A stretch of DNA of 64,000 nucleotides. It comes from Rhizobium sp. C1 (GTDB lineage Bacteria; Pseudomonadota; Alphaproteobacteria; Rhizobiales; Rhizobiaceae). Each line of letters opens with the position of its first letter. The first letter of the stretch is position 1. The stretch lies in assembly GCF_021026335.1 (NCBI RefSeq), contig NZ_JAJNCY010000013.1:40698-104697 (forward strand). The letters are read 5' to 3'. The position numbers and the translations under genes are program-made. Below, piece after piece: positions 49,531 to 59,814 of this stretch. The notes under the pieces are model-generated. The model was not told the DNA's origin. It ran no database searches and was given only the letters and a program-made list of their open reading frames with translations.

Positions 49531-50769
49531 CTAGTCCTCGTCAACCACGCGGAGCTTGAGCATGCCGGTGCGGCTTTCGACCTGAGGCGTGGTGCTTCTG
49601 CGCTCCTCGTGAGCGTCGCCCGGAGACAGTGTTTCGAACTCCATTTCCTCGATCTTCGCGCCGCGCTTCATCAGCTTGGTGGTCGAGGTGGCGATCAGTT
49701 CGACATCCTTCTGCGTCTGGCCGAAATGCGTCTGCAGCTTCTGCACGCGCTCGTCGAGGCGGCTCAGGTCTTCCATCAGCCGGACCACTTCGCCCTGGAT
49801 CAGATGCGCCTGTTCACGCATGCGCTGATCCTTCAGCACCGACTGGATGACTTGAAGCGAGAGCATCAGCAGCGATGGCGAGACGATGACGACACGGGCC
49901 CGGTGCGCCTTCTGCACCACGCTTTCGAAATTCTCGTGAATCTCGGCGAAGATCGATTCCGAGGGCACGAACATGAAGGCAATATCCTGCGTCTCGCCCT
50001 TGATCAGATATTTGCGAGCGATGTCGGAGATGTGAATGTCGAGGTCGCGGCGGAAATTCTGCGCGGCGAGCTTGGCCGCCTCCGGCGACCCGGCATCTCG
50101 GATCGCATTGTAGGACTCCAGCGGGAACTTGGCGTCCACCACCAGCGAAGGCTGGCCGTTGGGCATGCGCACCAGGCAGTCCGGACGCGACCCGTCCGAC
50201 AGTGTCGCCTGAAACTCGTAGGCGCCCATCGGCAGGCCATCGGCGATGATCGTTTCCATGCGCGACTGGCCGAAGGCGCCGCGCGTCTGCTTGTTGGAAA
50301 GGATTGCCTGCAGCCCGACCACATCCTTGGCGAGCGACTGGATGTTGTTCTGCGCCGTATCGATGACGGCGAGACGTTCCTGCAGACGGCGCAGGTTCTC
50401 ATGTGTTGCCTTGGTCTGCTCGGTCATGGAGGTGCCGAGCCGGTGGGTCATGCCGTCGAGCCGGTCGCCGATCGCCTTGTTGAGCTCGGCCTGACGCGTA
50501 CCGAAAATCTCGGCCATGGAGGACATGCGCCCCTGCATCTCGGCCTGCGCCCGCACGATTTCGGCAAGACGTGCCTCCGCCGCCTGGGCCTGGACGGCCA
50601 GCAACCCTGTCAGTTCTTCGGCAGAGCGGCGGCCCCGCGCCGCCGACATCGCGATGACGAGCGCAAGGACGAGGATGAGAAGCGCCCCCGCGCCGGCCAG
50701 CAGAAGGGGACTGACGGGCACGCCTGATAGGGTGAAGAGCGGGGCGGTAAGGGACGTGTCGGTCTGCAT
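49531..50769 (-). CDS. rmuC: DNA recombination protein RmuC
   Basis: A 412-residue protein with an N-terminal membrane anchor (residues about 22-44) and a coiled coil to about 165. The RmuC nuclease-like core follows: GAFGQSRMETIIADGLP, CLVRMPNGQPSLVVDAKFPLESY and IAFMFVPSESIFAEI. RmuC limits inversions at short repeats. It ends 45 bases before rbsK and is followed divergently by the chemoreceptor gene. Confidence 0.92.
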   Translation of the reverse strand: MQTDTSLTAPLFTLSGVPVSPLLLAGAGALLILVLALVIAMSAARGRRSAEELTGLLAVQAQAAEARLAEIVRAQAEMQGRMSSMAEIFGTRQAELNKAIGDRLDGMTHRLGTSMTEQTKATHENLRRLQERLAVIDTAQNNIQSLAKDVVGLQAILSNKQTRGAFGQSRMETIIADGLPMGAYEFQATLSDGSRPDCLVRMPNGQPSLVVDAKFPLESYNAIRDAGSPEAAKLAAQNFRRDLDIHISDIARKYLIKGETQDIAFMFVPSESIFAEIHENFESVVQKAHRARVVIVSPSLLMLSLQVIQSVLKDQRMREQAHLIQGEVVRLMEDLSRLDERVQKLQTHFGQTQKDVELIATSTTKLMKRGAKIEEMEFETLSPGDAHEERRSTTPQVESRTGMLKLRVVDED

Positions 50770-50971
50770 GGCACGACCTTAGCAGATTCGAGCAAATGTT
50801 CCACCTCTGTTCTCGTGTCGACCTGCGGATATCCCGGCTGGCTCCGGCACGACAGATGCATGAAATTCAATGTATATTTGCCGATCGTGACTTCTTGCCG
50901 GTGAAATTAGAGGTTTGTTAATTAGCAATCGTGAATTGTTCACCTTATAATGGAAGGTTTGGTGGGACGAC

Positions 50972-52480
50972 ATGACCGACATAAATTCGACGGCCGAACT
51001 TCGCGAGCGCCTGGCGTTTCTGGGCATGGACGAGGCCGCACTGGCGCGGCTTCGCGCCATGGAAGGCGACATCGTGGCCTCGCTTTCGCCGGGGCTCGAG
51101 CGCTTCTACGGTCTGATGATCCAGCATCCGCAGATGGCGGCCTTCTTCCGTGACGCCCGGCACATCGAATTCGCGAAAGGGCGGCAGAAGGAACACTGGG
51201 GTAAGGTCGCTGCCGGCGCCTTCGATGGCGCCTATGTTCAGGGCGTGACGGCCGTCGGCCACGCCCATGCCCGCATCGGGCTCGAACCACGCTGGTATAT
51301 CGCCGGCTATGCATTGCTGCTGGAAAGCATGATCGGACATGTCGTGAAGGCGCGCTGGCCCTCGCGCTTCGGCAAGGGCGGCGCGGAGCAGATCGGCGCG
51401 GATGTGGCCGTGATGGTCAAGTCGGCGCTTCTGGACATGGATTACGCGATTTCGGTCTATCTTGAGGAACTGGACAAGCGCCGCGAGGCTGCTGAAGCCG
51501 AGCGACGCCGGAACGAAGAAGCGCAGGACATCGCCATTGCCGCGCTGAATGTGGCGCTTTCGGCCATGTCGAACGGCGATCTCGAATATCGCATGGAAGA
51601 AGGCGGCGACGGGCTTTTCGGACGCATGGCCGAGAGCTTCAACACGAGCGCCGAACGCCTGCGCCAGACGCTGGGTCTGGCACAGACGATCACCGAGGAA
51701 GCCAGCAGCTCGATTGCAGGCATTTCGCTTTCCGCCGACCAGCTGGCGGAACGCACCGAACAGCAGGCCGCCGGGATCGAGGAAAGCTCCGCCGCGCTCC
51801 ATGAACTGACACAGAGCGTGGCCACCAGCGCCAGCGGCGCGCATTCGGCGGCAAACGTCGCCTCGGATGCACTCAATGTGGCGCAGGAATCCGGCCGCGT
51901 GGTAGCCGAAGCGGTCTCGGCCATGGACGAGATCGAGCAGTCCTCGCAGAACATTTCCAAGATCATCGGCGTCATCGACGAGATCGCCTTCCAGACGAAC
52001 CTTCTTGCCTTGAACGCCGGCGTGGAAGCAGCGCGCGCTGGCGAAGCGGGCCGCGGCTTTGCGGTCGTGGCGCAGGAGGTGCGCGAACTCGCGCAGCGCT
52101 CGGCCTCTGCCGCCAAGGAGATCAAGACGATCATTTCGGCCAGTTCCAACCAGGTGCGCACCGGCGTGGCGCTGGTCAACAAGTCGGGCTCCGCGCTGGA
52201 AAACATCACAGAGCGGATTTCCGAACTGAACCGCATCATTTCCGGCATCTCGGTGGCTGCAGCCGAACAGTCGAGCGGCTTGCAGGAGATTAACCAGGCA
52301 ATCGCCGCCATGGACGGCATCACGCAGAAGAATGCGCATATGGTGGAAAGCACATCGAACAGCACGCATCAGCTGAGCGAACTGATCGACCAGCTGGCAA
52401 ATTCGCTGCACGGGTTGAAGACCCGCGATCCCCGCGAGACCGGGCAGGCGAGGCCCCAACCTATGCGCCGCGCGGGTTGA
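50972..52480 (+). CDS. Globin-coupled soluble chemoreceptor (HemAT-like)
   Basis: A 502-residue receptor without membrane segments. Residues 1 to about 165 form a sensor globin: [15 protein letters not shown], then the heme-proximal His99 in [16 protein letters not shown] short linker and HAMP-like stretch ([12 protein letters not shown]) lead into the MCP signalling hairpin with [24 protein letters not shown] near residues 335-358. It should sense O2 or another heme ligand and signal to CheA from the cytoplasm. The gene is monocistronic, with its own 202-base upstream gap. Confidence 0.92.
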   Translation: MTDINSTAELRERLAFLGMDEAALARLRAMEGDIVASLSPGLERFYGLMIQHPQMAAFFRDARHIEFAKGRQKEHWGKVAAGAFDGAYVQGVTAVGHAHARIGLEPRWYIAGYALLLESMIGHVVKARWPSRFGKGGAEQIGADVAVMVKSALLDMDYAISVYLEELDKRREAAEAERRRNEEAQDIAIAALNVALSAMSNGDLEYRMEEGGDGLFGRMAESFNTSAERLRQTLGLAQTITEEASSSIAGISLSADQLAERTEQQAAGIEESSAALHELTQSVATSASGAHSAANVASDALNVAQESGRVVAEAVSAMDEIEQSSQNISKIIGVIDEIAFQTNLLALNAGVEAARAGEAGRGFAVVAQEVRELAQRSASAAKEIKTIISASSNQVRTGVALVNKSGSALENITERISELNRIISGISVAAAEQSSGLQEINQAIAAMDGITQKNAHMVESTSNSTHQLSELIDQLANSLHGLKTRDPRETGQARPQPMRRAG

Positions 52481-52536
52481 GGAATTTGCGGCCTGTTCCA
52501 GTTGAAAGCCCGTCCTTCATGAGCTAATTGAGGCCC

Positions 52537-53061
52537 ATGACGATCAAGCCTCTTATCATTCTTCCCGATCCGGTTCTCAGACAGGTTTCCAAACCTCTGG
52601 AGAAGGTCGATTCCGGCGTACTCAAGCTCGCCGACGATATGCTCGAAACCATGTATGACGCGCCCGGCATCGGCTTGGCCGCCATTCAGGTCGGTGAACC
52701 GCTGCGCCTGTTGGTCATCGATGTTGCGAAGGAAGAGGAAGGCAAGAAACCGCAGGTCTTCATCAACCCGGAAATCGTCGGCTTATCCGATGCCCGCTCG
52801 ACCTATGAAGAAGGCTGCCTGTCCATTCCCGGCTATTATGCCGAAGTGGAGCGCCCGGCTGCGATCACGGTGAAGTATATCGACCGCGACGGCAAGCAGC
52901 AGGAGATCGCCGCCGAAGGCCTGCTCGCCACCTGCCTGCAGCACGAGATCGACCATCTCGACGGCGTCCTCTTCATCGACCACATCTCGCGGCTGAAGCG
53001 CGACATGGTGGTGAAGAAATTCACCAAGGCCAGCAAGACCGGCGGACTGCCGAAGTTTTGA
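52537..53061 (+). CDS. def: Peptide deformylase
   Basis: A 174-residue metalloenzyme removing the N-formyl group from nascent proteins. The three motifs are present: GIGLAAIQ (residues 44-51), EGCLSIP with metal ligand C94, and QHEIDHLDG with H136, E137 and H140. The start at ATG 52537 has GAGG just upstream. It groups with fmt and truA, the usual translation-start pairing. Confidence 0.96.
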   Translation: MTIKPLIILPDPVLRQVSKPLEKVDSGVLKLADDMLETMYDAPGIGLAAIQVGEPLRLLVIDVAKEEEGKKPQVFINPEIVGLSDARSTYEEGCLSIPGYYAEVERPAAITVKYIDRDGKQQEIAAEGLLATCLQHEIDHLDGVLFIDHISRLKRDMVVKKFTKASKTGGLPKF

Positions 53062-53112
53062 TTGAATGGTAGCGTCGGCGTTTCCATCCTTTGAAATAGG
53101 AGGAGGTACGCA

Positions 53113-53304
53113 ATGCAGCAGAAATCTTCCGGCATCACTCCGGAAAATCTTGAACCTTCCGAAGGCGGGGAAGCCGCTTATTACCGGCTGCGCGCGGCCT
53201 TTTCAGCTGCGCATCTAGATGAGGCGGCGTGCGACCGGTTTATCAGCGCAATAGATACAAGCCGCCATTCTGCTCCTGAGCGCGAGCCGCCGGAACTTGA
53301 ATGA
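53113..53304 (+). CDS. Small hypothetical protein
   Basis: A 63-residue acidic, soluble protein with a helical middle (YYRLRAAFSAAHLDEAACDRFISAI) and a Glu/Pro-rich tail. An unusually strong AGGAGG site six bases before its ATG makes it a likely real gene. It sits 51 bases after def and ahead of fmt on the same strand. No family recognised. Confidence 0.6.
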   Translation: MQQKSSGITPENLEPSEGGEAAYYRLRAAFSAAHLDEAACDRFISAIDTSRHSAPEREPPELE

Positions 53305-53431
53305 TCGCCGCGATCTGCGCCGTTCACGGCGGAACGTTGGCGACGCGCAACATAAAAGACTTCGAAGGGCTTGATTTGGCGCTCGTAAATCCGTTTGAAG
53401 AGCGCTGATCCCGCAAACTGGACCTGAACCT

Positions 53432-54367
53432 ATGCCGCTTCGCATCATTTTCATGGGCACGCCCGATTTTTCCGTTCTGGTGCTCAACGCCCTTCATGCG
53501 GCAGGGCATGACATCGTGGCGGTCTATTCGCAGCCGCCGCGGCCGGCGGGGCGGCGGGGGCTGGAGCTGAAGGCGTCGCCCGTGCATGAGGCGGCTGAGG
53601 CGCTCGGCATCGAGGTGCGCACGCCCGTCAATTTCAAGGCGGAAGAGGATCGTGAAGCCTTTCGCGCGCTCAATGCCGATGTCGCGGTGGTCGTAGCCTA
53701 TGGCTTGCTGCTGCCGAAGGCGATCCTCGAAGGCACGCGGCTTGGGTGTTATAACGGCCATGCCTCGCTGCTGCCGCGCTGGCGCGGGGCCGCGCCTATC
53801 CAGCGGGCTATCATGGCGGGCGATGCCGAGACGGGCATGATGGTCATGAAGATGGATGTCGGGCTCGATACCGGGCCGGTGGCGCTGACCGCGCGCGTCG
53901 CGATCGGCGAGACGATGACGGCGGGCGAGCTGCATGACGCGCTCTCTGAAGCCGGCGCGACGCTCATGGTCGAGGCGATGGGGAAGCTGGAAGCCGGCGA
54001 TCTGCCGCTGACGCCGCAGGCGGAAGAGGGTGTTCTCTACGCCGCCAAGATTTCCAAGGAAGAGACGCATATCGATTTCGCAAAGCCGGCGAAGGACGTG
54101 CATAACCACATTCGCGGCCTCTCGCCCTTTCCCGGCGCCTGGTTCGAGGCGGAGATCGCCGGCAAGGTGGAGCGGATCAAGGTTCTGGCCTCTGCCCTTG
54201 CCGAGGGCGAAGGCGAAGCAGGCACGGTGATCGGCGAAGATGCCACGATTGCCTGCGGCTCTGGCGCGGTGCGTCTCGTTCGCATGCAGAAGGCGGGTGG
54301 CAAGCCGCTGGATGCCCGCGAGTTCCTGCGCGGAACGCCTTTACCCGTCGGGCTGAGGCTTGCCTGA
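53432..54367 (+). CDS. fmt: Methionyl-tRNA formyltransferase
   Basis: A 311-residue enzyme that formylates initiator Met-tRNA. The N-terminus [15 protein letters not shown], the catalytic loop [20 protein letters not shown] near residues 108-127, and the Asp in [12 protein letters not shown] near 139-150 are diagnostic. The C-terminal OB domain follows from about 205. The stop overlaps the truA start as TGATG, showing translational coupling. Confidence 0.96.
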   Translation: MPLRIIFMGTPDFSVLVLNALHAAGHDIVAVYSQPPRPAGRRGLELKASPVHEAAEALGIEVRTPVNFKAEEDREAFRALNADVAVVVAYGLLLPKAILEGTRLGCYNGHASLLPRWRGAAPIQRAIMAGDAETGMMVMKMDVGLDTGPVALTARVAIGETMTAGELHDALSEAGATLMVEAMGKLEAGDLPLTPQAEEGVLYAAKISKEETHIDFAKPAKDVHNHIRGLSPFPGAWFEAEIAGKVERIKVLASALAEGEGEAGTVIGEDATIACGSGAVRLVRMQKAGGKPLDAREFLRGTPLPVGLRLA

Positions 54368-55146
54368 TGCCGCGCTATTTCCTTACTGTCGAATATGACG
54401 GCACGCCCTATGTCGGCTGGCAGCGGCAGGACAATGGCAAGTCGGTTCAGGGGGTTATCGAGAAGGCCATTCTCGACGCGACGGGCGAGACGGTGACGCT
54501 GGGGGGCGCGGGACGTACCGATTCCGGCGTGCATGGGCTGGGGCAGGTTTCGCATTGCGATCTATCCAAAGCCTGGAAACCCTATGTGCTGCGCAATGCG
54601 TTGAATGCACATCTGCAACTGGCCGAGGAGCGCGTCTCGATCCTTGAGGCGGCGGAGGTGGCCGAGCAATATGACTCGCGTTTTTCCGCCACCAAGCGGC
54701 ACTATCTCTATCGCATCATCAACCGGCCTGCGCCGCTCGCGGTCGAGGCGAACCGGGCGTGGTGGGTGAAGAAGCATCTCGATCACGAGGCGATGCATGC
54801 GGCAGCCCAGCGCCTCGTCGGACACCATGATTTCACCACCTTCCGCTCCGCGCATTGCCAGGCGAAGAACCCGGAGCGGACGATGGAATTCCTCGACGTG
54901 CAGCGCCACGGCGAGGTGATCGAAATCCGCGCCTCGGCGCAGAGCTTCCTGCATAACCAGATCCGCTCCTTTGCCGGCACGCTGAAGCTCGCCGGCGAGG
55001 GCAAATGGACGCCGGACGACGTGACGGCAGCGCTGGAGGCGCGGGATCGCACGCGCTGCGGCCCGGTGGCGCCGCCCTGGGGGCTCTATTTTCTGAAGGT
55101 GGATTACCGGGACGGGCTGGATTTGCGGACGCCGGATTTGCGGTAG
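54367..55146 (+). CDS. truA: tRNA pseudouridine(38-40) synthase TruA
   Basis: A 259-residue enzyme modifying the anticodon arm of many tRNAs. The catalytic Asp52 lies in [17 protein letters not shown], and [33 protein letters not shown] and [14 protein letters not shown] are the further conserved blocks. It overlaps fmt by one base. Confidence 0.95.
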   Translation: MPRYFLTVEYDGTPYVGWQRQDNGKSVQGVIEKAILDATGETVTLGGAGRTDSGVHGLGQVSHCDLSKAWKPYVLRNALNAHLQLAEERVSILEAAEVAEQYDSRFSATKRHYLYRIINRPAPLAVEANRAWWVKKHLDHEAMHAAAQRLVGHHDFTTFRSAHCQAKNPERTMEFLDVQRHGEVIEIRASAQSFLHNQIRSFAGTLKLAGEGKWTPDDVTAALEARDRTRCGPVAPPWGLYFLKVDYRDGLDLRTPDLR

Positions 55147-55165
55147 CGGCTGGCGCGACGGCCGC

Positions 55166-55286
55166 TCTCCCTCCCCCTTGTGGGGAGGGTTGGGGAGGGG
55201 TCTTTATGCCGCTTGTTCAGAGCTCGCAGCAAAGTCCCCCTCTGGCTGCCGCCATCTCCCCCACAAGGGGGGAGACGGATGGGGGA
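55166..55286. repeat. C/G-run inverted repeat between truA and a membrane-protein gene
   Basis: CTCTCCCTCCCCCTTGTGGGG at one end mirrors CTCCCCCACAAGGGGGGAGA at the other, about 80 bases apart. Short CTCCCC/GGGGAG palindromes of this type are frequent between genes in rhizobia; related ones lie at 63390-63660. It may also terminate the convergent transcripts. Confidence 0.6.
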
Positions 55287-55298
55287 CCGCCCCTGCCC

Positions 55299-55892
55299 CT
55301 ACAGCGAAACCCCGAGAAAATCATTCAACCACACCGAGGCCAGCATGGACGGGATCACCGAGGCCGCCGTCAGCACGGCCGCCTCGCTCCAATTTCGTTT
55401 CGCCAGCATGTAGAACACGACGAATTGCGCGGCGACGATGGCGATGAGCTGCATCTGCAGCACATAATACCAAAAGGCGAGCGGCAGCGGCAGGATGAGT
55501 TCGAGGATCGCGATGCCGCCGGTGACGATGTAGATCAGGACGTTCAGCCAGTTCATCGTCACGACCATGGGGTCGAAGAGGCGGCTGGTGCCACGCAGCC
55601 ACATGGCGAGCCCGACCGTGAGATAGGGCAGGAACCAGAGGCTGAGTTCGATCAGCGCCATGCGCAGATAGAAGAGGCTGCTCGAGACCATGCCGGGCGC
55701 GGTGTAATCCACAAAAATGCCGTGCCACCAGATCCAGTTGGGGATCATCAGCGGAAAGCACCAGAGGATCGCCCAGAAGGAGCGGCGAACCCCGCGCTCG
55801 GTGAGGTCCAGCCACTGAAAGCCCTGCGGCTTCAGGCTGACGAGTAGCCGGATGCCTTTGAGATAATGCAGGACTTCCTCAAGCGGCGGCAT
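55299..55892 (-). CDS. Polytopic membrane protein of unknown function
   Basis: A 197-residue protein with a ~35-residue cytoplasmic N-terminus (LHYLKGIRLLVSLKPQGFQWLDLTERG) and about four or five hydrophobic segments, including IPNWIWWHGIFVDY, and AILELILPLPLAFWYYVLQMQLIAIVAAQFVV. The ATG overlaps the dapE end by 14 bases, so it is probably translated with dapE. A truA-(membrane protein)-dapE neighbourhood is usual in rhizobia. No function known to me. Confidence 0.75.
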   Translation of the reverse strand: MPPLEEVLHYLKGIRLLVSLKPQGFQWLDLTERGVRRSFWAILWCFPLMIPNWIWWHGIFVDYTAPGMVSSSLFYLRMALIELSLWFLPYLTVGLAMWLRGTSRLFDPMVVTMNWLNVLIYIVTGGIAILELILPLPLAFWYYVLQMQLIAIVAAQFVVFYMLAKRNWSEAAVLTAASVIPSMLASVWLNDFLGVSL

Positions 55893-57081
55893 GCGCGGCA
55901 AACCACTGGCGGATGAAGGTTTCGTAGATCTCGGTCAGCGTTTCGAGATCGGCCAAGGCCACGCATTCATCGACCATATGCATGGTCTGGCCGACAAGGC
56001 CGAACTCCACCACCGGGCAGTAATCCTTGATGAAGCGGGCATCCGAGGTGCCGCCCGTCGTCGACAGCGCCGGCTTGCGGCCCGTCACGGTCTCCACCGC
56101 TGCCGAGAGCGAGGCGATCAGCGGCTCGTTGCGGGTGAGGAAGACATGGCTCGGCCGCTCCGACCAGGTGATGTCGAAGCGCACGGGCGGGCGGCCTTCG
56201 CGCAGGCTCCCCTCGGCCGCCGCCTTGTTGAGCCGGCGAAGGATTTCCGCCTTCACGCTGTCGGCCGTCCAGGTGTCGTTGAAGCGGATGTTGAAGATGG
56301 CGCTCGCGCGCGCCGGAATGACATTGGTGGCGGAATTGCCGACATCGATGCTGGTCACTTCCAGATTGGTCGGCGGGAAGGCGTCGGTACCGGCATCGAA
56401 GGGCGGGTCCATCAGCGCCTGGGTGAGCTGCAGAATGCCGCGCACGGGATTGTCGGCGAGATGCTGATAGGCCGCATGGCCCTGCACGCCATGGACGGTG
56501 ATGTAGCCGGAGACGGAGCCGCGCCGGCCGATCTTGATCATGTCGCCCAGCACATCCGGATTGGTCGGCTCGCCGACAAGGCAGGCATCCCAGCGCTCGC
56601 CAGCGGCGGCCATGCGCTGCAGAAGCTTGACCGTGCCATTGACCGCAGGCCCCTCCTCGTCGCCGGTGATGAGAAACGAAACGGAGCCTTTCAGCGCGCC
56701 ATCCTTCTCGATCACGCGGGCAAGAGCCGCGACGAAACAGGCAACGCCCCCCTTCATGTCGACCGCGCCGCGGCCATACATCATGCCATCGGCAATCTCG
56801 GCGGCAAAAGGCGGATGCGTCCAGGCCGCCTCGTCGCCCACAGGCACGACATCGGTGTGCCCCGCAAACATCAGATGCGGCCCATCGGCCCCCAGCCGCG
56901 CATAAAGGTTCTCGATATCCGGCGTCCCGGCCTCCGTCTCCACCGCCCGCGTCACCTTGAAGCCCAGAGGCTCAAGCATGGCCGCCAAAGCCGTCAAAGC
57001 CCCGCCTTCGGCAGGCGTGACGGACGGGCAGCGAATGAGCGAGCTGAGGTTTTCGGCGGGATCGGTAACGCGGTTCTTCAT
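55879..57081 (-). CDS. dapE: Succinyl-diaminopimelate desuccinylase
   Basis: A 400-residue zinc peptidase-fold enzyme of the lysine/meso-DAP pathway. Metal-site motifs are MFAGHTDVVPVGD near residues 70-82, YGRGAVDMKGGVA near 98-110, TGDEEGPAVNGT near 130 and VGEPTNP near 160. Family ending is GQTMHMVDECVALADLETL. The start at 57081 (MKNRVTDPAENL) matches the family; an upstream 20-codon extension does not. Confidence 0.95.
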   Translation of the reverse strand: MKNRVTDPAENLSSLIRCPSVTPAEGGALTALAAMLEPLGFKVTRAVETEAGTPDIENLYARLGADGPHLMFAGHTDVVPVGDEAAWTHPPFAAEIADGMMYGRGAVDMKGGVACFVAALARVIEKDGALKGSVSFLITGDEEGPAVNGTVKLLQRMAAAGERWDACLVGEPTNPDVLGDMIKIGRRGSVSGYITVHGVQGHAAYQHLADNPVRGILQLTQALMDPPFDAGTDAFPPTNLEVTSIDVGNSATNVIPARASAIFNIRFNDTWTADSVKAEILRRLNKAAAEGSLREGRPPVRFDITWSERPSHVFLTRNEPLIASLSAAVETVTGRKPALSTTGGTSDARFIKDYCPVVEFGLVGQTMHMVDECVALADLETLTEIYETFIRQWFAAHAAA

Positions 57082-57295
57082 GCCAAGAGGGTTAGCCGAT
57101 TGGGGCCGGAGTGTCATCAGGGATTTTGGGGTGGGGGGCACCGATCATGCTTCCTGCAAAAGGCGCGCCAAGGCATCGGTCTCGTGGGCCAACTAGGTCT
57201 CCATTCGCTAATGGCCCAATTGCCGTGAGACTTGAACAAAACAACCGGAGATACGGCTCGCCAAGATTTCAAAGTTAGGTCCTGGCATATTTGAC

Positions 57296-59185
57296 CTATT
57301 GCCAAATATTTTCTGGAAATTTCTCTCGATAGGGAAACAGTGGAAACATACACAGCCGAAATATCAACCAACAGCCATATGCAGCATCTGCTCCGAACGG
57401 CCCGTGGTCATCCATGAGTCCGTGGGCAACTTCGTGCCTAATCGTCGGCCCGGGCTGAGATAGGAAAACATTTTGAATGTCGAACACAACGGCATCGCCG
57501 AATACTGCAACAAGCTCTGGCTTCAACTGATCAAACATCGCGGAGATAGTTAGATCCTGCTGCGTCTTGGTCGCATTGTCGAAGGTCGAGACATCGATCC
57601 CTCTGCCCTTTAGAACATGACGAATTGACGCTTCAAGCAGGGGTGTCAAAATATATATGCCGCTTATTGAATCACCCTGAAAGAAGCGCCGGAAACCTCG
57701 ACTATATGTGAAAATAAGATCTTTTGGTACAAACGGGCTATGCTTAAACAACGCAACAAAAGTTTCGTCTGTTAGCGAATGGAGCTCATTTACGATCCTC
57801 CTTCCGGTTTGAATGCAACCAGCGGCATAAATTTGCCTCCGAAGACGTTCGGATTGTGCAATCGAGGCCCGAAGCGCTTCATCTGAAGGCGATGCCGTTA
57901 GGTCAACGCCTGGGGAACGGTAAGAGACCTTACCATCTCTGTCATGAAACGACGAAGAAAAGATTGAGGAAAGCGGGCTATCAGCATTACTTCTGATTGC
58001 TTGCTTTCGAAGCAATTCAGGTGAGGGAGATTTGGCCATGCACGCAAACTTGAATAACATGTCACGCAAAGATAACCCTTCAAACTCCGCCTCACTGTCA
58101 GCAATAATGTCCTTGAGATCAATCTCTTGGGAAAATCCCTGCATTTCATCGGCTATATTTGTCTGCACATCAACGAGGAGGTGGCGAATTTCTCGCCTTC
58201 GCTCCTTGGAGTTTGGCACTCCGTGGAGTTCGCCAATGGCGTCACTCAGAAGCTCCGCTGCTAGCATTGCTGAAGCCTCCTGCGTTTGTCGAGCCATACT
58301 GACTAAGAGATCGACAGCCTGAATTCTGCACCGATAATGATCGGTCAGGGAACCGCCTTTATGGTACGCCGAGGCCAAGAACCGAAGAAAATCGAGCCGA
58401 CTACGGTCGTCGCCGACATCGTTTGCCTGCGACCAAGCTTCTGTCGTGCTAGCAATCTCAAGCGGGGGAACGACATCATATTCAAGGGCGAGCTTGGCTA
58501 GCCGAGTAAGCGCATGAACATCAAGTTCACCCAACGCCCCTCGGAAAAGCTCCCCCACCAAGCTTCGCGCATCTGCTTCTTCCGGACGACCAAGGCCTAC
58601 CGAGCGCATGGAAGCGAGAGATAATGCTCGCTTTAGCAAGTCGCGAGCCTTCACGCTATAATGCGCGTTAGGCTTCTCTATTCCGAATTTCTTGGCTTCA
58701 GTTCCAATCTCGCGAACAGTTTGGCAATATGCGGAGATCGCTGCAACTCCCAGATCAGCGCGTCGCCGGTTTATCAGCCAAGCAACATCGCAGAGACGAG
58801 CCTTCAAGGTACTATCGGTGACAGCCTCGGCTAGTGCCGCGACAACATCGGCTTCACGTCTAAAATCTTCAGGAATTGCAGACCGCCTGCCGTCCATTTG
58901 TACAAGCGGCCCATATGGGTCATTGACGTCGTTCGGTCTGAAGCTGAAGCCACACAATGCGCTCAGGGCAGCGTAAACGATTGCATCCTCTTTGCGGCCG
59001 TCGTCTTCAGCTGTTTTCGATGCATCCCAATATAAATCTCTGTATTCACGGCAGTCAGCTGTTGCGGCACCGGCGATAACGTTCTCGAAGTCCAATTCGG
59101 AGATCATGCTCAAGGTAATAGAGGTCTGTGGCGATTCGTCGGAGGCAGGATCGATGTTTTTCTTATTGTCGCTATTAGATTCCAT
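57296..59185 (-). CDS. DUF4209-type protein with HEPN-like RX4H motif, candidate defence or stress gene
   Basis: A 629-residue soluble protein, mostly helical, without signal or membrane segments. The N-terminal 450 residues resemble a helical-repeat region (LCDVAWLINRRRADLGVAAISAYCQTV; RLDFLRFLASAYHKGG). The C-terminal part (from about 500) contains YILTPLLEASIRHVLKGRG and the motif RHEVAHG (R583-H588), which fits the RNxxxHG signature of DUF4209 and the RX4-6H pattern of HEPN ribonucleases. The gene is alone, visibly AT-richer than its neighbours and uses rarer codons, as expected for recent acquisition. The ATG at 59185 was chosen; a 24-codon extension is possible. Confidence 0.7.
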   Translation of the reverse strand: MESNSDNKKNIDPASDESPQTSITLSMISELDFENVIAGAATADCREYRDLYWDASKTAEDDGRKEDAIVYAALSALCGFSFRPNDVNDPYGPLVQMDGRRSAIPEDFRREADVVAALAEAVTDSTLKARLCDVAWLINRRRADLGVAAISAYCQTVREIGTEAKKFGIEKPNAHYSVKARDLLKRALSLASMRSVGLGRPEEADARSLVGELFRGALGELDVHALTRLAKLALEYDVVPPLEIASTTEAWSQANDVGDDRSRLDFLRFLASAYHKGGSLTDHYRCRIQAVDLLVSMARQTQEASAMLAAELLSDAIGELHGVPNSKERRREIRHLLVDVQTNIADEMQGFSQEIDLKDIIADSEAEFEGLSLRDMLFKFACMAKSPSPELLRKQAIRSNADSPLSSIFSSSFHDRDGKVSYRSPGVDLTASPSDEALRASIAQSERLRRQIYAAGCIQTGRRIVNELHSLTDETFVALFKHSPFVPKDLIFTYSRGFRRFFQGDSISGIYILTPLLEASIRHVLKGRGIDVSTFDNATKTQQDLTISAMFDQLKPELVAVFGDAVVFDIQNVFLSQPGPTIRHEVAHGLMDDHGPFGADAAYGCWLIFRLCMFPLFPYREKFPENIWQ

Positions 59186-59401
59186 GCCATCTCGCCTTTC
59201 GTAAAAGCATTGCAAAGCATGCTCTGGTAATGGACTATCCCACGATAATGCTTGCAAGTACTATATCGATACATCTGAGATAATAGAAGCCTATACGTGC
59301 AGCAACAGGAGCTTGTCACCATATGCGGTCATCGCGTTGCATAACCTCTCTCTCCCCAAATCGGAATTCCTCCTCACTCCCTCTACCGGCGACTTCGCCC
59401 C

Positions 59402-59510
59402 ATATCAGTCATCGCCCTGAACAAATCTGTCAGCTTGGTAAGGGTGAAGCTTTCAGAGTGTATTTCTGACACATGCGGCCTCCAACATCTCGATACCGAG
59501 ATGATCTTTG
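59402..59510 (+). pseudogene. Degenerate copy of the cmk 5' end
   Basis: Translated from 59402, ISVIALNKSVSLVRVKLSEC then ISDTCGLQHLDTEMIF aligns without gaps to the first 36 residues of the intact CMP kinase at 60759 ([20 protein letters not shown] then [16 protein letters not shown]). The start ATG has become ATA and the P-loop is destroyed. Similarity continues upstream over the leader (ACCGG-GAC-T-GCCCC). The fragment runs into RIME copy B after about codon 41. Confidence 0.7.
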
Positions 59511-59532
59511 GCGCCGTCCCAACGCAACACCC

Positions 59533-59670
59533 CTCCTCCGTCATCCCGGACTTGATCCGGGATCCAGTGCGCGATGTCTATCGCGCGAGAAACTCGCTTG
59601 CTCAAACGAGTCCTTTCAGCCCGCAGACGCGGGCTGGCTGGATGCCGGATCGGGTCCGGCATGACGGAGG
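59533..59670 (+). repeat. RIME-like intergenic repeat, copy B
   Basis: Same modules as copies A and C: CTCCTCCGTCATCCCGG arm, CGCGATGTCTATCGCGCG, the CAGCCCGCAGACGCGGGCTGG hairpin, and ATGCCGGATCGGGTCCGGCAT arm. It is immediately preceded by a decayed cmk 5' fragment. The 59671-59814 stretch after it begins with a flank shared with copy C (AAGCATCAAGAC) and then holds only the leader of the next gene. Confidence 0.78.
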
Positions 59671-59814
59671 GTGGAGGGGCCGCGCGCGCCAAGCATCAAG
59701 ACTATTCATCTCAGCGATCACCCCTGCGAGATCGATTCATCGCGTTTTGCGAATTAGCCTCTGCAAAGTCCGAACATCCGTTTTGAGCAAAACGGTCTTT
59801 CCCTCAGGTCTTCC

